In this document: piece after piece, positions 31,181 to 42,300 of the stretch
How positions within the stretch are numbered: position 1 is the stretch's first letter
How the letters are laid out: each line of letters begins with the position of its first letter
Source: Capillidium heterosporum
Taxonomy: Eukaryota; Entomophthoromycota; Entomophthoromycetes; Entomophthorales; Capillidiaceae
Direction of reading: 5' to 3'
Assembly: GCA_016630905.1 (NCBI GenBank)
Contig: WBMQ01000007.1
Coordinates: 682,001-746,000, forward strand
Length of the DNA stretch: 64,000 nucleotides
Program-made: the position numbers and the translations under genes
Notes under the pieces: model-generated
Told to the model about the DNA's origin: nothing
The model's database searches: none
The model's input: only the letters and a program-made list of their open reading frames with translations

Positions 31181-33313
31181 ATGAACGTTTCGCATTTCTC
31201 AGAGGCAATCGTAAGTACTTCGCTGACTTTGGGCTCAGTACCTCATGCGAAGGTGGGCCCCAGTCTGACAACTTTCAACGACAAAGTTTACGTCTTTGGA
31301 GGGAAGCTGTCGGTGGAACAAAGAAACACCAACGACCTATACGCGTTCTGCCTAAGCTCTATGGCCTGGGAGCTAATAACGCCTTCCACCGCCAGCCAAC
31401 TTCCCGAACCGAGATATTTCCACTCGGCAGCAGTGTACCAGGATAAATACCTGATAGTATCGGGTGGGCAAGGGGAACAGATCGGAATTGCCAACAATGT
31501 TCTAAACGACATATGCCTGTTCAATCTCAAAACGAACGAATGGCAGATATTTACATTTTCAAAGAAGCAGTTCCCCCCACGCTACGCCCACTTGACAAAG
31601 GTTTTGGGGGATAAACTCTTTATCATTGGAGGTCAGGATTCCTCCAATCTCTATACCAGCGATGTGTACTCCTTCAACCTCGAGACCTTTGAATTGAAAT
31701 TCGTCAGCACTATAGAGCCCAAGCTAGGCTCTTACCGTTCATCTATATGTGAGCACCCAACCATTTCAGATAAAATTTTCGGATTTTCAAATACCAGGCC
31801 CAACGATCCCGTCCGTGAGGTTCTACGGCTCGATGAGGACGGCAGCGCAGAAATAACTACATTCGCCAGATCCGAGTCCCAGTTACCGCCTTCCTTTCGC
31901 TTTCCAGAGGCATCCATAATCCAGGGTCGTATGTTCATCAGTGGCTATGTACAGACGAACAAGCTTATCTCGTACTGCATATGGTACCTCAACCTCGACG
32001 ATAACACCTGGACCAAAGTTGATACCGGATCCTGCTTCGCCCGTGGATCGTGGAACCGTGGTTTCTTACACCCTAAAGAAAATAAGTACATAGTGTTTGG
32101 CCACCGCGAACGCGAAATCGGACTTGATTACGACAGCCGACGAGTCAACTTCAACCACGTAAGCGTCGTTAACTTGGAGTCCAACAACATTTACCGCCAG
32201 CCGGATGTATGCAATGATCCTCATGCCATTGACTTGGGGCAAATGATGCTAGCCTCCCCACGCTTCTCCAACTTCGCGTTGGTTACACTGGACAACTACC
32301 GAATCCAAGTGAATCTAGGATTCCTCCGATCAAGATGGCCCAGTTTCGACACCTTTTACGGCAACAGCCAGGACCGCGATCCTGAATCATTAAGCTATCC
32401 GTCCACTACCTTGCTTTTGCAGGAGAACTACCAGGTCGTCCAAGCCTTCGTACTCTTTATCTACACCAACAGTTTGGAGTTCAAGCAAGCTGAGGATTTA
32501 CAGCTGCTGCTTAAGCTCCTCAACTTTTCGCGCAATTATGCTGTCGATAGCCTGTATGACTTGGTCGCTGGTCAGATCCACAAGAAGTTGGACATCAAGA
32601 TCGCCCCCGAAGTGTACCGTTCGGCCATCACCGCCAAGCGCGATGGTCTTATGCTGCGCAGTCTTAGTATCCTCATCCAGAAGCGCCAAGAGCTTCTATC
32701 GGACGCATACTTCTGGAGCTCTGAGTATCCCAAGAATATCCGTCAGACTATCCTCAGCTACATGCCGCCCAATTACAAACCTCCTATTCAGGAATCTGAA
32801 ACCTCAGCTCCTGTCCCCTCCTACTCGTTGGTGGCACCTAAGACCGATCGAGCTATGCCAGCTCTTAACCACTCCGTGTCCAGCTCCTCCTTATCCAAAC
32901 TGCATAGGGACCACAGCTTGAGCCCCCGCAACTCCATATCGGCCTCGACACCCCACAGCCCAACCGCCTCCATCTATGGAACTAGTAAATCTAGCAACGA
33001 CGACGATCGTTCTACCATCTGTCAGGATGACAGCATGTCCATCGCTTCGCAGTCTACTGTCGCCCCCAAGAAGAAACTATCTGGGTCACTCTTCCAGAAG
33101 TTAGGCAACTCGCGCCGCCCCTCCTTAGCTGCCATGTTCAGCTTCTCCAGCTCCAACTCCAACTCGTCCATCATACCACCTGCCTCCAACTCATCGTCGG
33201 GGCAGAGCTCCCCCATCACGCCAACTGGCAACTCGCGATCCAAAGCCTCCGGCTCGCGTATCACTGCCGAAGAGAAATTGATGCGCAACGTCTACGACAT
33301 TGGGTTCAGTTAA
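31181..33313 (+). CDS. Kelch-repeat protein with BTB/BACK-like region (Ral2/LZTR1-like), 710 aa
   Basis: The N-terminal ~350 residues are Kelch repeats forming a beta-propeller. They include VYVFGGKL...NDLYAF...MAWELI, YFHSAAVYQDKYLIVSGG...NDICLFNLKTNEWQIF and KLFIIGGQD...SDVYSFNLETFELKFV. Residues ~370-530 look like a degenerate BTB/BACK region (NYQVVQAFVLFIYTNSLEF, then LLKLLNFSRNYAVDSLYDL), an arrangement seen in S. pombe Ral2 and animal LZTR1, which act on Ras. The last ~150 residues are Ser/Pro-rich with possible phosphorylation sites. The ATG at 31181 is chosen because the frame upstream has only TTG. It is GC-richer than its surroundings, hinting at high expression. The Ras link is inference from architecture. 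Confidence 0.75.
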   Translation: MNVSHFSEAIVSTSLTLGSVPHAKVGPSLTTFNDKVYVFGGKLSVEQRNTNDLYAFCLSSMAWELITPSTASQLPEPRYFHSAAVYQDKYLIVSGGQGEQIGIANNVLNDICLFNLKTNEWQIFTFSKKQFPPRYAHLTKVLGDKLFIIGGQDSSNLYTSDVYSFNLETFELKFVSTIEPKLGSYRSSICEHPTISDKIFGFSNTRPNDPVREVLRLDEDGSAEITTFARSESQLPPSFRFPEASIIQGRMFISGYVQTNKLISYCIWYLNLDDNTWTKVDTGSCFARGSWNRGFLHPKENKYIVFGHREREIGLDYDSRRVNFNHVSVVNLESNNIYRQPDVCNDPHAIDLGQMMLASPRFSNFALVTLDNYRIQVNLGFLRSRWPSFDTFYGNSQDRDPESLSYPSTTLLLQENYQVVQAFVLFIYTNSLEFKQAEDLQLLLKLLNFSRNYAVDSLYDLVAGQIHKKLDIKIAPEVYRSAITAKRDGLMLRSLSILIQKRQELLSDAYFWSSEYPKNIRQTILSYMPPNYKPPIQESETSAPVPSYSLVAPKTDRAMPALNHSVSSSSLSKLHRDHSLSPRNSISASTPHSPTASIYGTSKSSNDDDRSTICQDDSMSIASQSTVAPKKKLSGSLFQKLGNSRRPSLAAMFSFSSSNSNSSIIPPASNSSSGQSSPITPTGNSRSKASGSRITAEEKLMRNVYDIGFS

Positions 33314-34243
33314 ACTAAGGCGCTAAGCGTTCCGTTTTATCAATTGGAGTCAATTGCTACCACAGGGTGCTTTAACTCCAACCATTGTTTTCGCTTCTGG
33401 CCAAGCTTACCTTAGTATACACTTAATCCCTTTATTTTCAGTTGAACCTGACTACCTCTGGATTTTAAAGCTATATTGCTTTGAATTCCTTGCCTTATTA
33501 TCCTATCCTCTTTCTCTAACATTAATATTCTTACTATCTATTTTGCCCTACCTTTTGCTAATTTATACTTTTGTTTGGCCGGTATCCTAATAAATTTGAA
33601 TACAATTGTTAGAATTCACTATTTTGGATGGGTATGGTGATGTATTTAGAACGATATGAAAGTAATGTAGTGCCTATATTTAATTTGCTTGGAATATTTG
33701 AGTGTTGCTTTGTATGCTTTGGAAATTAATAGATGCAGTACTCCTTTTCAAGCTGAACTTTATTATACCGCTATTTTCAAATATACTTTACCTATTCTAT
33801 GAAGTAGAAGATATATGGATTGTTGTCGTTGAATTCCCTCATAAAAATGAAGGGCAGTGCTTTAAGTTGTCAAGATTTGAATCTTGAAGGAATGAGCTTG
33901 GAATATTATGTCAAAACAGTAGTAGTCAACTTTTATAGATTGGCGTAACTCTTCAAATACTTTTTCAATATAAAAGTTTATATATAAAAATAAAGCTGCT
34001 AAAAACAATTGAAGTTGCAACCATCGCTTTATAGATTAGAAATTCTATTATCATTTAGACTAGCTAGTAAATTCTCATACTATAATGAAGTCTCTTTAAC
34101 AAGTAGGTATAGAGTTAAGGTATCAAAGTCAATTTTTATTTCAAAGCAGTAGTCAATACATAAAAAACGAATTGAGATGGAAACCATATCCCGTAAAAGC
34201 AGATGCAAGTTTACCTTTATACCTTCTTACCTTGAACAACAGC
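33314..34243. other. Gene-free spacer between convergent genes
   Basis: Only short frames without motifs; holds the 3' ends of the Kelch gene and the F-box/LRR gene. Confidence 0.55.
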
Positions 34244-35845
34244 CTACTGATCTATAAACCACTCCTTAGCTGGAGCCTCCGAAGTACAGAGCTTCAAATT
34301 GGGGCTTACCTGTCTAAAGGCCTGGAAGAACTTGTCATACGACCACTTGGAGTTGCTACCACGCAAGGTAACCTGGTTTAGCAAAAGTTTTTTCAAATGG
34401 ACAAAGTGGTCGGCCTTGGGGATCTGCATCAGTCCTAACATGACGTCAAAACTGAAACTGGATCGTGTAAAGTACAGTAACTCCAATTCAACCAGCTTGG
34501 TGGCCAGAGCTTGAGCCAGATGCTGCTCCTCCAAACTGGCGTTGGTTAGGTACAGCTGCTTGAGTCTGTACTTATGTTTGGGCAGCATATAGAAGAACTC
34601 ATCCGAAATGTACAAAGTGAATACCATGAGGAGCTCGAGCTGTTTCAGATCGGTCAGGAACATTATGAGGTGTTCATAGGATAGGCCAACCGCTTTAGGG
34701 CAGTACAGCGCACGCAGCTGGGAGAAGTTTTTGATTGTCAAGCTAGAGTTGTTGTTGAAGATCTCATAAATCTGGCAGTATCGTAGCTTATCCCAACCTT
34801 GGTTAAACTCAGGGACCTTTTTGTTGGGAATGGAGACTTGGTAGAGTTGGGTTGAGGTGTTGTGGTTGCTATTGGGGTCGGATGCCCTTGGGTCAAGGAG
34901 CATGAGTCGCAACGTAGTAAGCCTAGGGAAGTTGGAGGGCTCGATATGCAAGTTTCTAAAGGTTAACTCTTGCAGGTTGGCTTTCAAAGATAACGACGTT
35001 AGATTGAGGAACTTGGATTTGAAACTTATGTGGGTAGCAGCTTCTATGTGGCCAGTCAGTTCTAATTTCCTAAGGTCCTTGAACTTGATATCTAAAAGTT
35101 CAAGTAGTGCATCGTCCAATTCAAACAGCTGTAGTTTTATATATCGGAGCTTGGAAGGAGCATCGACATCTTTTAAAACTTCGTTGAGCCTTACCACGTA
35201 GCTGCCTGATTGCGAGACCTTGAGATCCAGTATCAACTCCTTCAAATTTTTCAACTGGACAACCTCCTTCAAAAAGCTATCAAACTCATGTCGATCGGTA
35301 TCATCTTTTAATTTGAAGTCAACGTTCCAGAAACTTATCCTAGTCAACCTGGAAAAGGCTCTATTCTTCAAGAGGCTCATAACATCCAATGGGTTTTGGT
35401 CATCGGCGAAGCTTCGTACCTCTTGGAAATTAGCCGATTTACAGTTGTAACATCTATCTAGCCAAGCTAAAATTGTATCCATTTTCAATCTTGAAGTAAA
35501 TGTCAAATATTTGATACTTTCAAATATAGGAGGGCTCTCCATCTCTTCATAACGCTCATTAAAATTGGTCATTTCGGCATCCATGTTGGCTTTATATAGC
35601 ATTTCATCGACTTGGAAGGCATTGAACGTAAGTGGGCGCACAAAGTTGTTGAACGTCTTGTCGACCAATCGCAGTTTGTTGAAGTCTTTATTGAACTGTT
35701 CGCAATAGCCACTGTCGAATTTGAGGTCTTCAAATAGGGTTTGTAAAACGGTGTCTGGTATTTCTTTGAAATTCATCTCTCTTGTTTGACAGAACTGGGT
35801 TAAGCTTGTCAGATTTTTCTTTTTGACCCAGTAACGAAGTTGCAT
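34244..35845 (-). CDS. F-box leucine-rich repeat protein, 533 aa
   Basis: The F-box is clearer than in its paralogue at 27993: IPDTVLQTLFEDL at about residue 28, then FNKLRLVDKTFNNFVRPLTF. Irregular leucine-rich repeats (RNI type) fill the rest. Role: probable substrate adaptor of an SCF ubiquitin ligase. The ATG at 35845 gives 533 aa; a second ATG at 35776 (MNFKEIPD) would start just before the F-box and may be the true start. No intron. It is divergent from the SANT gene, only 138 bases away, so the two share a promoter region. Confidence 0.72.
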   Translation of the reverse strand: MQLRYWVKKKNLTSLTQFCQTREMNFKEIPDTVLQTLFEDLKFDSGYCEQFNKDFNKLRLVDKTFNNFVRPLTFNAFQVDEMLYKANMDAEMTNFNERYEEMESPPIFESIKYLTFTSRLKMDTILAWLDRCYNCKSANFQEVRSFADDQNPLDVMSLLKNRAFSRLTRISFWNVDFKLKDDTDRHEFDSFLKEVVQLKNLKELILDLKVSQSGSYVVRLNEVLKDVDAPSKLRYIKLQLFELDDALLELLDIKFKDLRKLELTGHIEAATHISFKSKFLNLTSLSLKANLQELTFRNLHIEPSNFPRLTTLRLMLLDPRASDPNSNHNTSTQLYQVSIPNKKVPEFNQGWDKLRYCQIYEIFNNNSSLTIKNFSQLRALYCPKAVGLSYEHLIMFLTDLKQLELLMVFTLYISDEFFYMLPKHKYRLKQLYLTNASLEEQHLAQALATKLVELELLYFTRSSFSFDVMLGLMQIPKADHFVHLKKLLLNQVTLRGSNSKWSYDKFFQAFRQVSPNLKLCTSEAPAKEWFIDQ

Positions 35846-35983
35846 TCTATTGGCTGAAGCTGAGGCAAAACAATCCTTTTAGTTGCACTTCAATTTTCAA
35901 CTAGCTTCCCTGTTTCTCAGATTTGAAATTGAAACTTGATAAGCTTCACAAAATCAACCTCGATATTCCAACAAGCGAACGAG

Positions 35984-37291
35984 ATGACAACTTGGCAACC
36001 AAATGAAAAGATGATCGATATCACTGTAAATAAATATGTTTTCAATTTTAATCAATTGTAGTCGATATTGAAAAGCCGTAAAAACCAATTTGGCTTCAAC
36101 GGAGATCCATATTTCAACTTCCGTATTCCAAAGTTCCCTGAAACAGTGAACAAGCTGCAAAATGCATTACCAACTACCAAATCTCGGAAGAAGTAGGTAT
36201 ACTAAGAGTTACGCTAACGTTTTATTAGCTCGGAAACTAAAGATGAACCTATACCCAATGTAGCTTTATTTACCTATAATATGCTAATTGTATAGCTTAC
36301 CCAAATATTGGCGATGCAAACTAAGATAGACAAAGTTCGTGCTGTACACGACTATCTTATCGACGATGAGATACTTGAAGCGGATAGAGTTATCTGTGGT
36401 ACTGCGGTATGTCAGCTCCTACTTTCATACGTTAATTATTTTAAAGGATAACATTATCGAAAAATTCAACAACCCCTACTTTTTGTGTGAGGTTAGGAGG
36501 TCAGTTGACTGAGAATGGAACCAAGATGAAGCCTTTGCATAATGATGGCTTGTCGGATTCGGACTCGGATGCACCAAGTAGTTTTTACATGTATTTATCT
36601 AAAACGCAAATTTATTTAGAAAAGGAAAGTAAACCAAAGAAATCTAAGAAATCAAAATCAACGAGTGAGGAAACTTTCAAAAAGCACCATAAAAAGTAAA
36701 TAGTAGCATTTCAATAGCTAACAATATGTAGTGTCGAACCTGAACTGCGATACAAAAATGATGGGACAATTGATACTAGCGAATGGTCTGAAGTACGTAA
36801 GGCAGCCTACTCCAAATTGAACTCCAATCCCAATGACTACTACTTCCGTCACAACGCGCCTGGTGAAGAGAAGCGCAGTGGCCCTTGGACTGATGTAAAT
36901 TTATTGTTTAATTTTTTATACCAAACCCGTCTAGGAGGAGATCGAACTTTTCGAAAGGCGCCTCGAAGAGTTTGGTTCCAACGGGCCGTGGGGCTTATTT
37001 TCCATGACCATACCGGGTCGAGTTGGCTACCAAGTGTCTAAATTTTTCGAGCTTGAACTGATCTTTTCCTTTTAGTGCTCCAGTTTCTACAAGAAGCACG
37101 TTCTCAAGCTGCCACCCAGCACCCCCAAACCTAAAGGTGCAAACGAAGTTAAGAAAGCCAAGCTTTCCATCCAAGGTGAGGTTAATGAGGAAGGAAAAGT
37201 AGCCAAGAAGAGGAAAGAGAATAGTGAAATGAAGGATGAAGTAGTTGGGTCACCGTCACTCTCTTCGTTATCTTCATCACCCAATTCATAA
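35984..37291 (+). CDS. Myb/SANT-like domain protein, multi-exon
   Basis: Spliced reading gives MTTWQPNEKMIDIT, then an exon with GFNGDPYFNFRIPKFPE, a Ser/Asp and Lys-rich middle, and NVEPELRYKNDG. The single SANT/Myb-like repeat is at the end: GPWTDEEIELFERRLEEFG, then GPWGLFSMTIPGRVGYQ and CSSFYKKHV across an intron (36898-36936 and 37033-37076 are introns). The three aromatic positions of a Myb repeat (W...W...Y/F) are present. A basic and Ser-rich tail follows. At least eight exons. The junction around 36455-36530 is unresolved: either a 35-base intron before ATGAAGCC or a longer intron ending at the CAG at 36503. A nuclear, chromatin or DNA-binding role is inferred from the domain. Confidence 0.68.
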
Positions 37292-38356
37292 TAACTTTAT
37301 CGACTGCCCTAACTTTAACTTTCACTTTGTTTTATGTATACTTTTAGTGTTGTTTATTAAATGCTTTTAAAGCCCAATTTTAATTTTTCAGATTACTTCT
37401 ATCTATAATGAATGTAGTTTGTTGGTAGTTTGTTTCGAATAAGTCTAATTTGTATATTGCTATGTAATATATTATAAGCTAGCCTTCTACATGTAGAAAT
37501 ATGTTCAGAACCTAAGTGATATAATATTATGTATAGCAGATACTTTAAATAAATATGCTCGTAATGTCTTTAAAAATGGAAAGGCATTATTTACATTAGT
37601 AAAGCCATGTGTCTATTTACCATAAACTTTATGGATGAATCTATTGCATTCCATTTGCTTTTTCTCTTCCTTGTAAAACTAGGTAGTAATGAACGCAATC
37701 GCTAGTTGTAAATCTCCGCCATTTTTAGAACTGCTTTTGTTGAATACAATGCAGGCAACACTTTGTACTTTATCAATCCTGGTCCTTAATTTGGTGACGA
37801 AGAAGGAATTGCAGGTAAATATTGCAAAGCATTAGTACAATGTCAATATGCATATATAATAGAATAAATATTTAAAGGTTGAGGCTAATATTTACCAATT
37901 AGATAGCATAGGTATATGTTGAAAATTGCTTTATGATTTTTGATAGATGCTTGTAGAGCGTCAAAGAGTAAAGGGCATTGGTGAGTATATATATGCATGT
38001 TTAATGAGCACCTATACTTAGCTTATAGAATAATTTTGATATTTTAGTTGGCCTTAGATAGTAGCTATCATAATAATATAAACTATATGGTATTATAAAT
38101 TACAAAGGCTTTCGTATAAAACCTTTATTTAAAATGTATTTGGAAATACTATACTAAAACTTAGTATATATAGCGTAACTTACGACTTTAAAAACTAGAT
38201 CTAAAATTTATAGATGCTATAAATCACTTTAAAAGAACCACTAAAACTAGTTAATACTAAAATGCAAATTCATGAGATACTTGGATGTATTACATTAGTT
38301 TTAAAAATTTAACTAAAAATCCTAATATGCTTCAACAAAAAATTAAGGTTCGTACA
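37292..38356. other. Gene-free spacer between convergent genes
   Basis: Very AT-rich with no supported gene. Confidence 0.55.
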
Positions 38357-39360
38357 TTAGAATAAGCCGTTGGCCTCCATCTCGACAATCAATTCCTGGA
38401 GTGGGACAAAGTCCTTAGGGGTCAGTAAGTTGAACTGCTTGGCAAAGGCAACGAGGTGGGCAAAGGCAGCGTGGAAGTGTGGTTCGGCCGATAGGTTCAA
38501 GATAACGGGGTAGTGAGAATGGAATAGGTGCGCGTATACTCTAAATAGACTTTGGGTCATCTTGGATGCCGTCAACTTAAAGTTGGAAGGGAAATTGGCT
38601 CCTAATAGGAATTAGATATAGTTGATTAAAATTGCTTACCAGCTTTAGTTGGGAAGGTGGCTTCGTCATTGATAATTTGGTGCATTGATGTCAAAATGAA
38701 ATCTATGTGCTGGGGAGCGGGCAGCCTATGGGACTTCTTGTTGGTGTCAACCCACTGATACTCTAAACCAGCGTCAGCCGCCATAACGGGACAACTTCGC
38801 GTCGTGCAATGGTCACTCAGCATGCCGTAAAAGAGGTCAACTGAATTGAGAAAGTCAAATAGATTGGAAGCTATCCATTCATCCTGGTCAACGCAGGGTG
38901 GTAGCTTGACGATGGGGGTGAAGTTGCCTTTGACTAAGCTAGCTCCTACGAAAGGTGGAGTGAGGTACAGCAATTTGCCGCCGTTGCCAACTGGCGGTGG
39001 ATTGGTGCCCAAGCTGGCTTGCGACTTGTTGGAGAATAAACTGTAGGCGGTTGGGGTTGGAGAACCACCTGGACTATCGGCTTTCTTGGTAGTTCTAGAT
39101 TTGCTGGTGAAATTCCTAATAAAGTTTAGTTGGTATTGAAGCGTTGATGACTAGAAGTATAAATTGTAATAGACAAAGAAACTAGAAAACATAATGACAA
39201 GAAAATAAAACGTTATTTCAAAGAGAGTGTGATTACAACTTACCAGCTACTGTATTATTGAGCCAGTTATTATAGATGAATTTAGTAAAGTATAACGGGA
39301 TAATAAAAAGTTACCACTTTATAGAAGTAGCGTTTACCTTAGATTGAAAAAACTGCTCAT
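38357..39360 (-). CDS. MOB2: MOB2-type activator of an NDR-family kinase, 247 aa
   Basis: Mob2 binds and activates the NDR kinase (Cbk1 in budding yeast, Orb6 in fission yeast) for polarity and cell separation. Exons complement(38357..38601, 38640..39115, 39338..39360) give 744 bases, 247 aa. LVKGNFTPIVKLPPCVDQDEW and IASNLFDFLNS fit Mob2 better than Mob1 (yeast Mob2 has LxKGGFKTVVKLP...EWIALNVFEF). The zinc ligands are visible as HCTTRSC and later YAHLFHSH. FPTKAGANFPSNF and DFVPLQELI complete the fold. Exon 1 encodes only MSSFFNL plus two bases and is followed by an unusually long intron of 222 bases. The Ser/Thr-rich N-terminus is typical. Confidence 0.88.
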
Positions 39361-42300
39361 TTTATAACTATACTCTTATATTCCTATACTCTTATACTAT
39401 TATACTGATTACGAGCTTTATGACTTGGATGATAAAGATAATAGATGTGGTAGCTATTGCCCTATATTGAATCTTCACTCTAACCTGAAACAAAACTAAA
39501 GTTTAGTTCCTCATTTACGCTATTTTCCAGGTTTAATGTATTTGGGGTAGGTGCCTATACCGCTTTTGATTCAATAAATTGCCTTGACATGTGGGATTAG
39601 ATAATTTCACCGCAATTGTGGGTGTCCAATTGGGTAAGTTAGTTTCCAGGCAGGCTTGTCAAAAAGACAGATTGTTATTCGTCTTTTTTGTATTGGCACT
39701 TTTGTTGGGGGAATATTTCATTGAGCTCAAAGCGATGATCAACTCATCTATTATATATGTATAACAAGGATACTAAAGCAAAGTTATAGACTATCTAAGC
39801 AAACTGTATGATTAGAGGATTATAAAGTAAACTTAATTTATATATATTTGCTGCTCCCAGGCTAATTGAGGTTGATTATAACTTTATACACGAACCTATA
39901 AGCTAAGTTGAAGGATGCTTCGACATATACTGTGATTGCGTACCCATCTTCCTGAAGGCCCATACTAGATGCTGAAAGTCAGTTTGTTAAGCTGAGCATT
40001 TCATCTGCTCTATATACGCTTAGCCATACCTACTCATGCTCTACCTCAAAACGGAATCGTAAAATTTTAATTCTCTTCACTATTCAAAATACACCCATAT
40101 ATTGGTAAAAATACTTATTCACTCTTGTACAGCCTATCTCAACTCTAAAATGGGCTCTCATTACCTTAGAGTTTCTTTAACTTGCATACAAACAGTTGAA
40201 AATAGTGCTTTCAATCATTTCAAACGCGATTAGTATGCTAATATACGACTACGGTAATTGATATACAACTTGTATATAATACTTTTTTTAACCTATATTG
40301 GCTTCGAACTGCTTGATTATTATATATAAAGTTGGACGCTTACATATATAGGATAGAAGTATATATCGATAGTATGCTGTATACTGATAAAGCGAAATAG
40401 AAGTTATGTCGTATGTACTGTTACCTTGTGTCAAAGTTAGTTATTAGATATACCAGGTATAAGACACTACATCGTACTAGATGTGTGTAGTTCGTTATCT
40501 AACATCGAGGCTGGCTATCAAATTGTGAAAGCGTGTCAAATCTTAAAGTATTAACATATACTATAGACCTGTAGTTTGTTATATAGCATATAAAATATAA
40601 AATATAATGTACTCGTTATTGCTACTTTCCAATGTTTTAGATATACACGTTATCAGAAAATACATAGCTTTAATTCTATATAAGCATTAGTTTCGATAAA
40701 GTGATTTATATATGATAAGGAAGGTGAAATTCTATTGATCTGGTGGCATCAATTTTTCAGCCACCTTAGCTTTAGAAAGGATTAACCCTATTTATTATAG
40801 CTAAAACATACACATATAGTGAGCTTAATATGCTACTAATGTACATTAATAAAGAACAATTGAAAAAAATATGAGAGATACTTTATTAATAGGCTATATC
40901 AAAGTAGCAACATAATAAATAAAAGTGGAAATAGAACGATCCTAGAGACTCGAATAGATGAGGAAGAGTAGTAAGTGCATATACAAGTAGAGGCGCCTGT
41001 GTCTTTGCCTTTAGACTAAAGTAAAAGTGCCCATGTTTCTATACATAGACTCAAATAGGATTGTGCAGCAGTTATACCCGTATTTACATGCTTCCGTCTC
41101 TTATACTGGGTAGCCTTATAATCGGAGGAAGAAAGCTCTTCAGCTTAGGGTAGAGGCAGTTAAGATGGTAGTGGCACAAATCCTTGGATGTGGAGAGGTG
41201 CATAAATGCCAATGAATCCGAACCAGCTCATAATTCTTACTGGAATCGGTACCTGGCGAAAGTTCCTTCACTATCAGATGGGATGATTGAACTGGTTGCC
41301 GAACTAGTGCCTAGCATTAATTTAATAATTTATTATCAGTATCATTTCACCTTTCAATAAGAATATTGAAAATGCTTTTAAAACTTGGATAGTAACTGGA
41401 AAGTCAAAGGTCGGAAGCATTTGCGGCATCTTGATAGCAAATTCATATCAAACTACAGGATTGAAGGAAGTAGAAAGTTGCTGAAAATAGTGTGAGTAAT
41501 AATAACAGCAATAATGAAGGTCAAATTCTTGAGAATGGTAAATAAATTTACAAGTTAACCATTCTTTTGGTGGTAGTTACATTTCAAAAGATCAACGAAA
41601 AAACGAGATAGACGTTACTTGGTGAGCTCAATTCTTGGTTGGATTGTTGAACTTTGGCTTCACCTGTATTGTAGGCTGATGTGGGTATCTGAATATTTTA
41701 ACTTATAAAATAGGATGCACAGTTCAATAGGAGCTCAAGTTGAAATTTAGCTTGAAAGTTTAAGTTCAAATTTGAGAATCGCAGCTGCAGTAGCATCGAT
41801 GATTGGCTACATTTGTGGATTTTACAGGAAAATAGAAGCACAAGCCTATTTTGTTATAAAAGAAAAATATCTTTACTCATAAGAAACTGAGGCAGTTTCA
41901 TTTTAACTATTAGCATTTAGTTATATGTTTAGTTAGCATACTATGCCACACTTACAAAACCAAGAGCCACTTACTACTCTAGTCAGAAATAATTGTTGTA
42001 AGTTGTTATCTTTAGTAGATAAATTAGATAGCTTTATACGAATTTAATTGAAACTGTCAAATTTATAGGAGCATAATAGTAAAGCCTGTAGTGTTTATTT
42101 CTGCCTAGATTTGTATTACCAAGGATGCAATTCTAAATGTATTCATACTATAAGTTTGGCTATAAACCTAGTTTTCTAAGTAGTGCTATAACCGAGGTTT
42201 TGGTGATCGATAGAAAGCGTCTAAGCAAGACATTTAAAAGATCTATCAATTAAAGGCACATATATACCAGCAACTGATGTCCTATCAAAGGTTGTAAAGT

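Noticed and set aside
33354-33887. Hydrophobic plus-strand frames after the Kelch gene
   Set aside because: T-rich 3' flanking sequence gives Leu/Phe-rich frames by composition alone.
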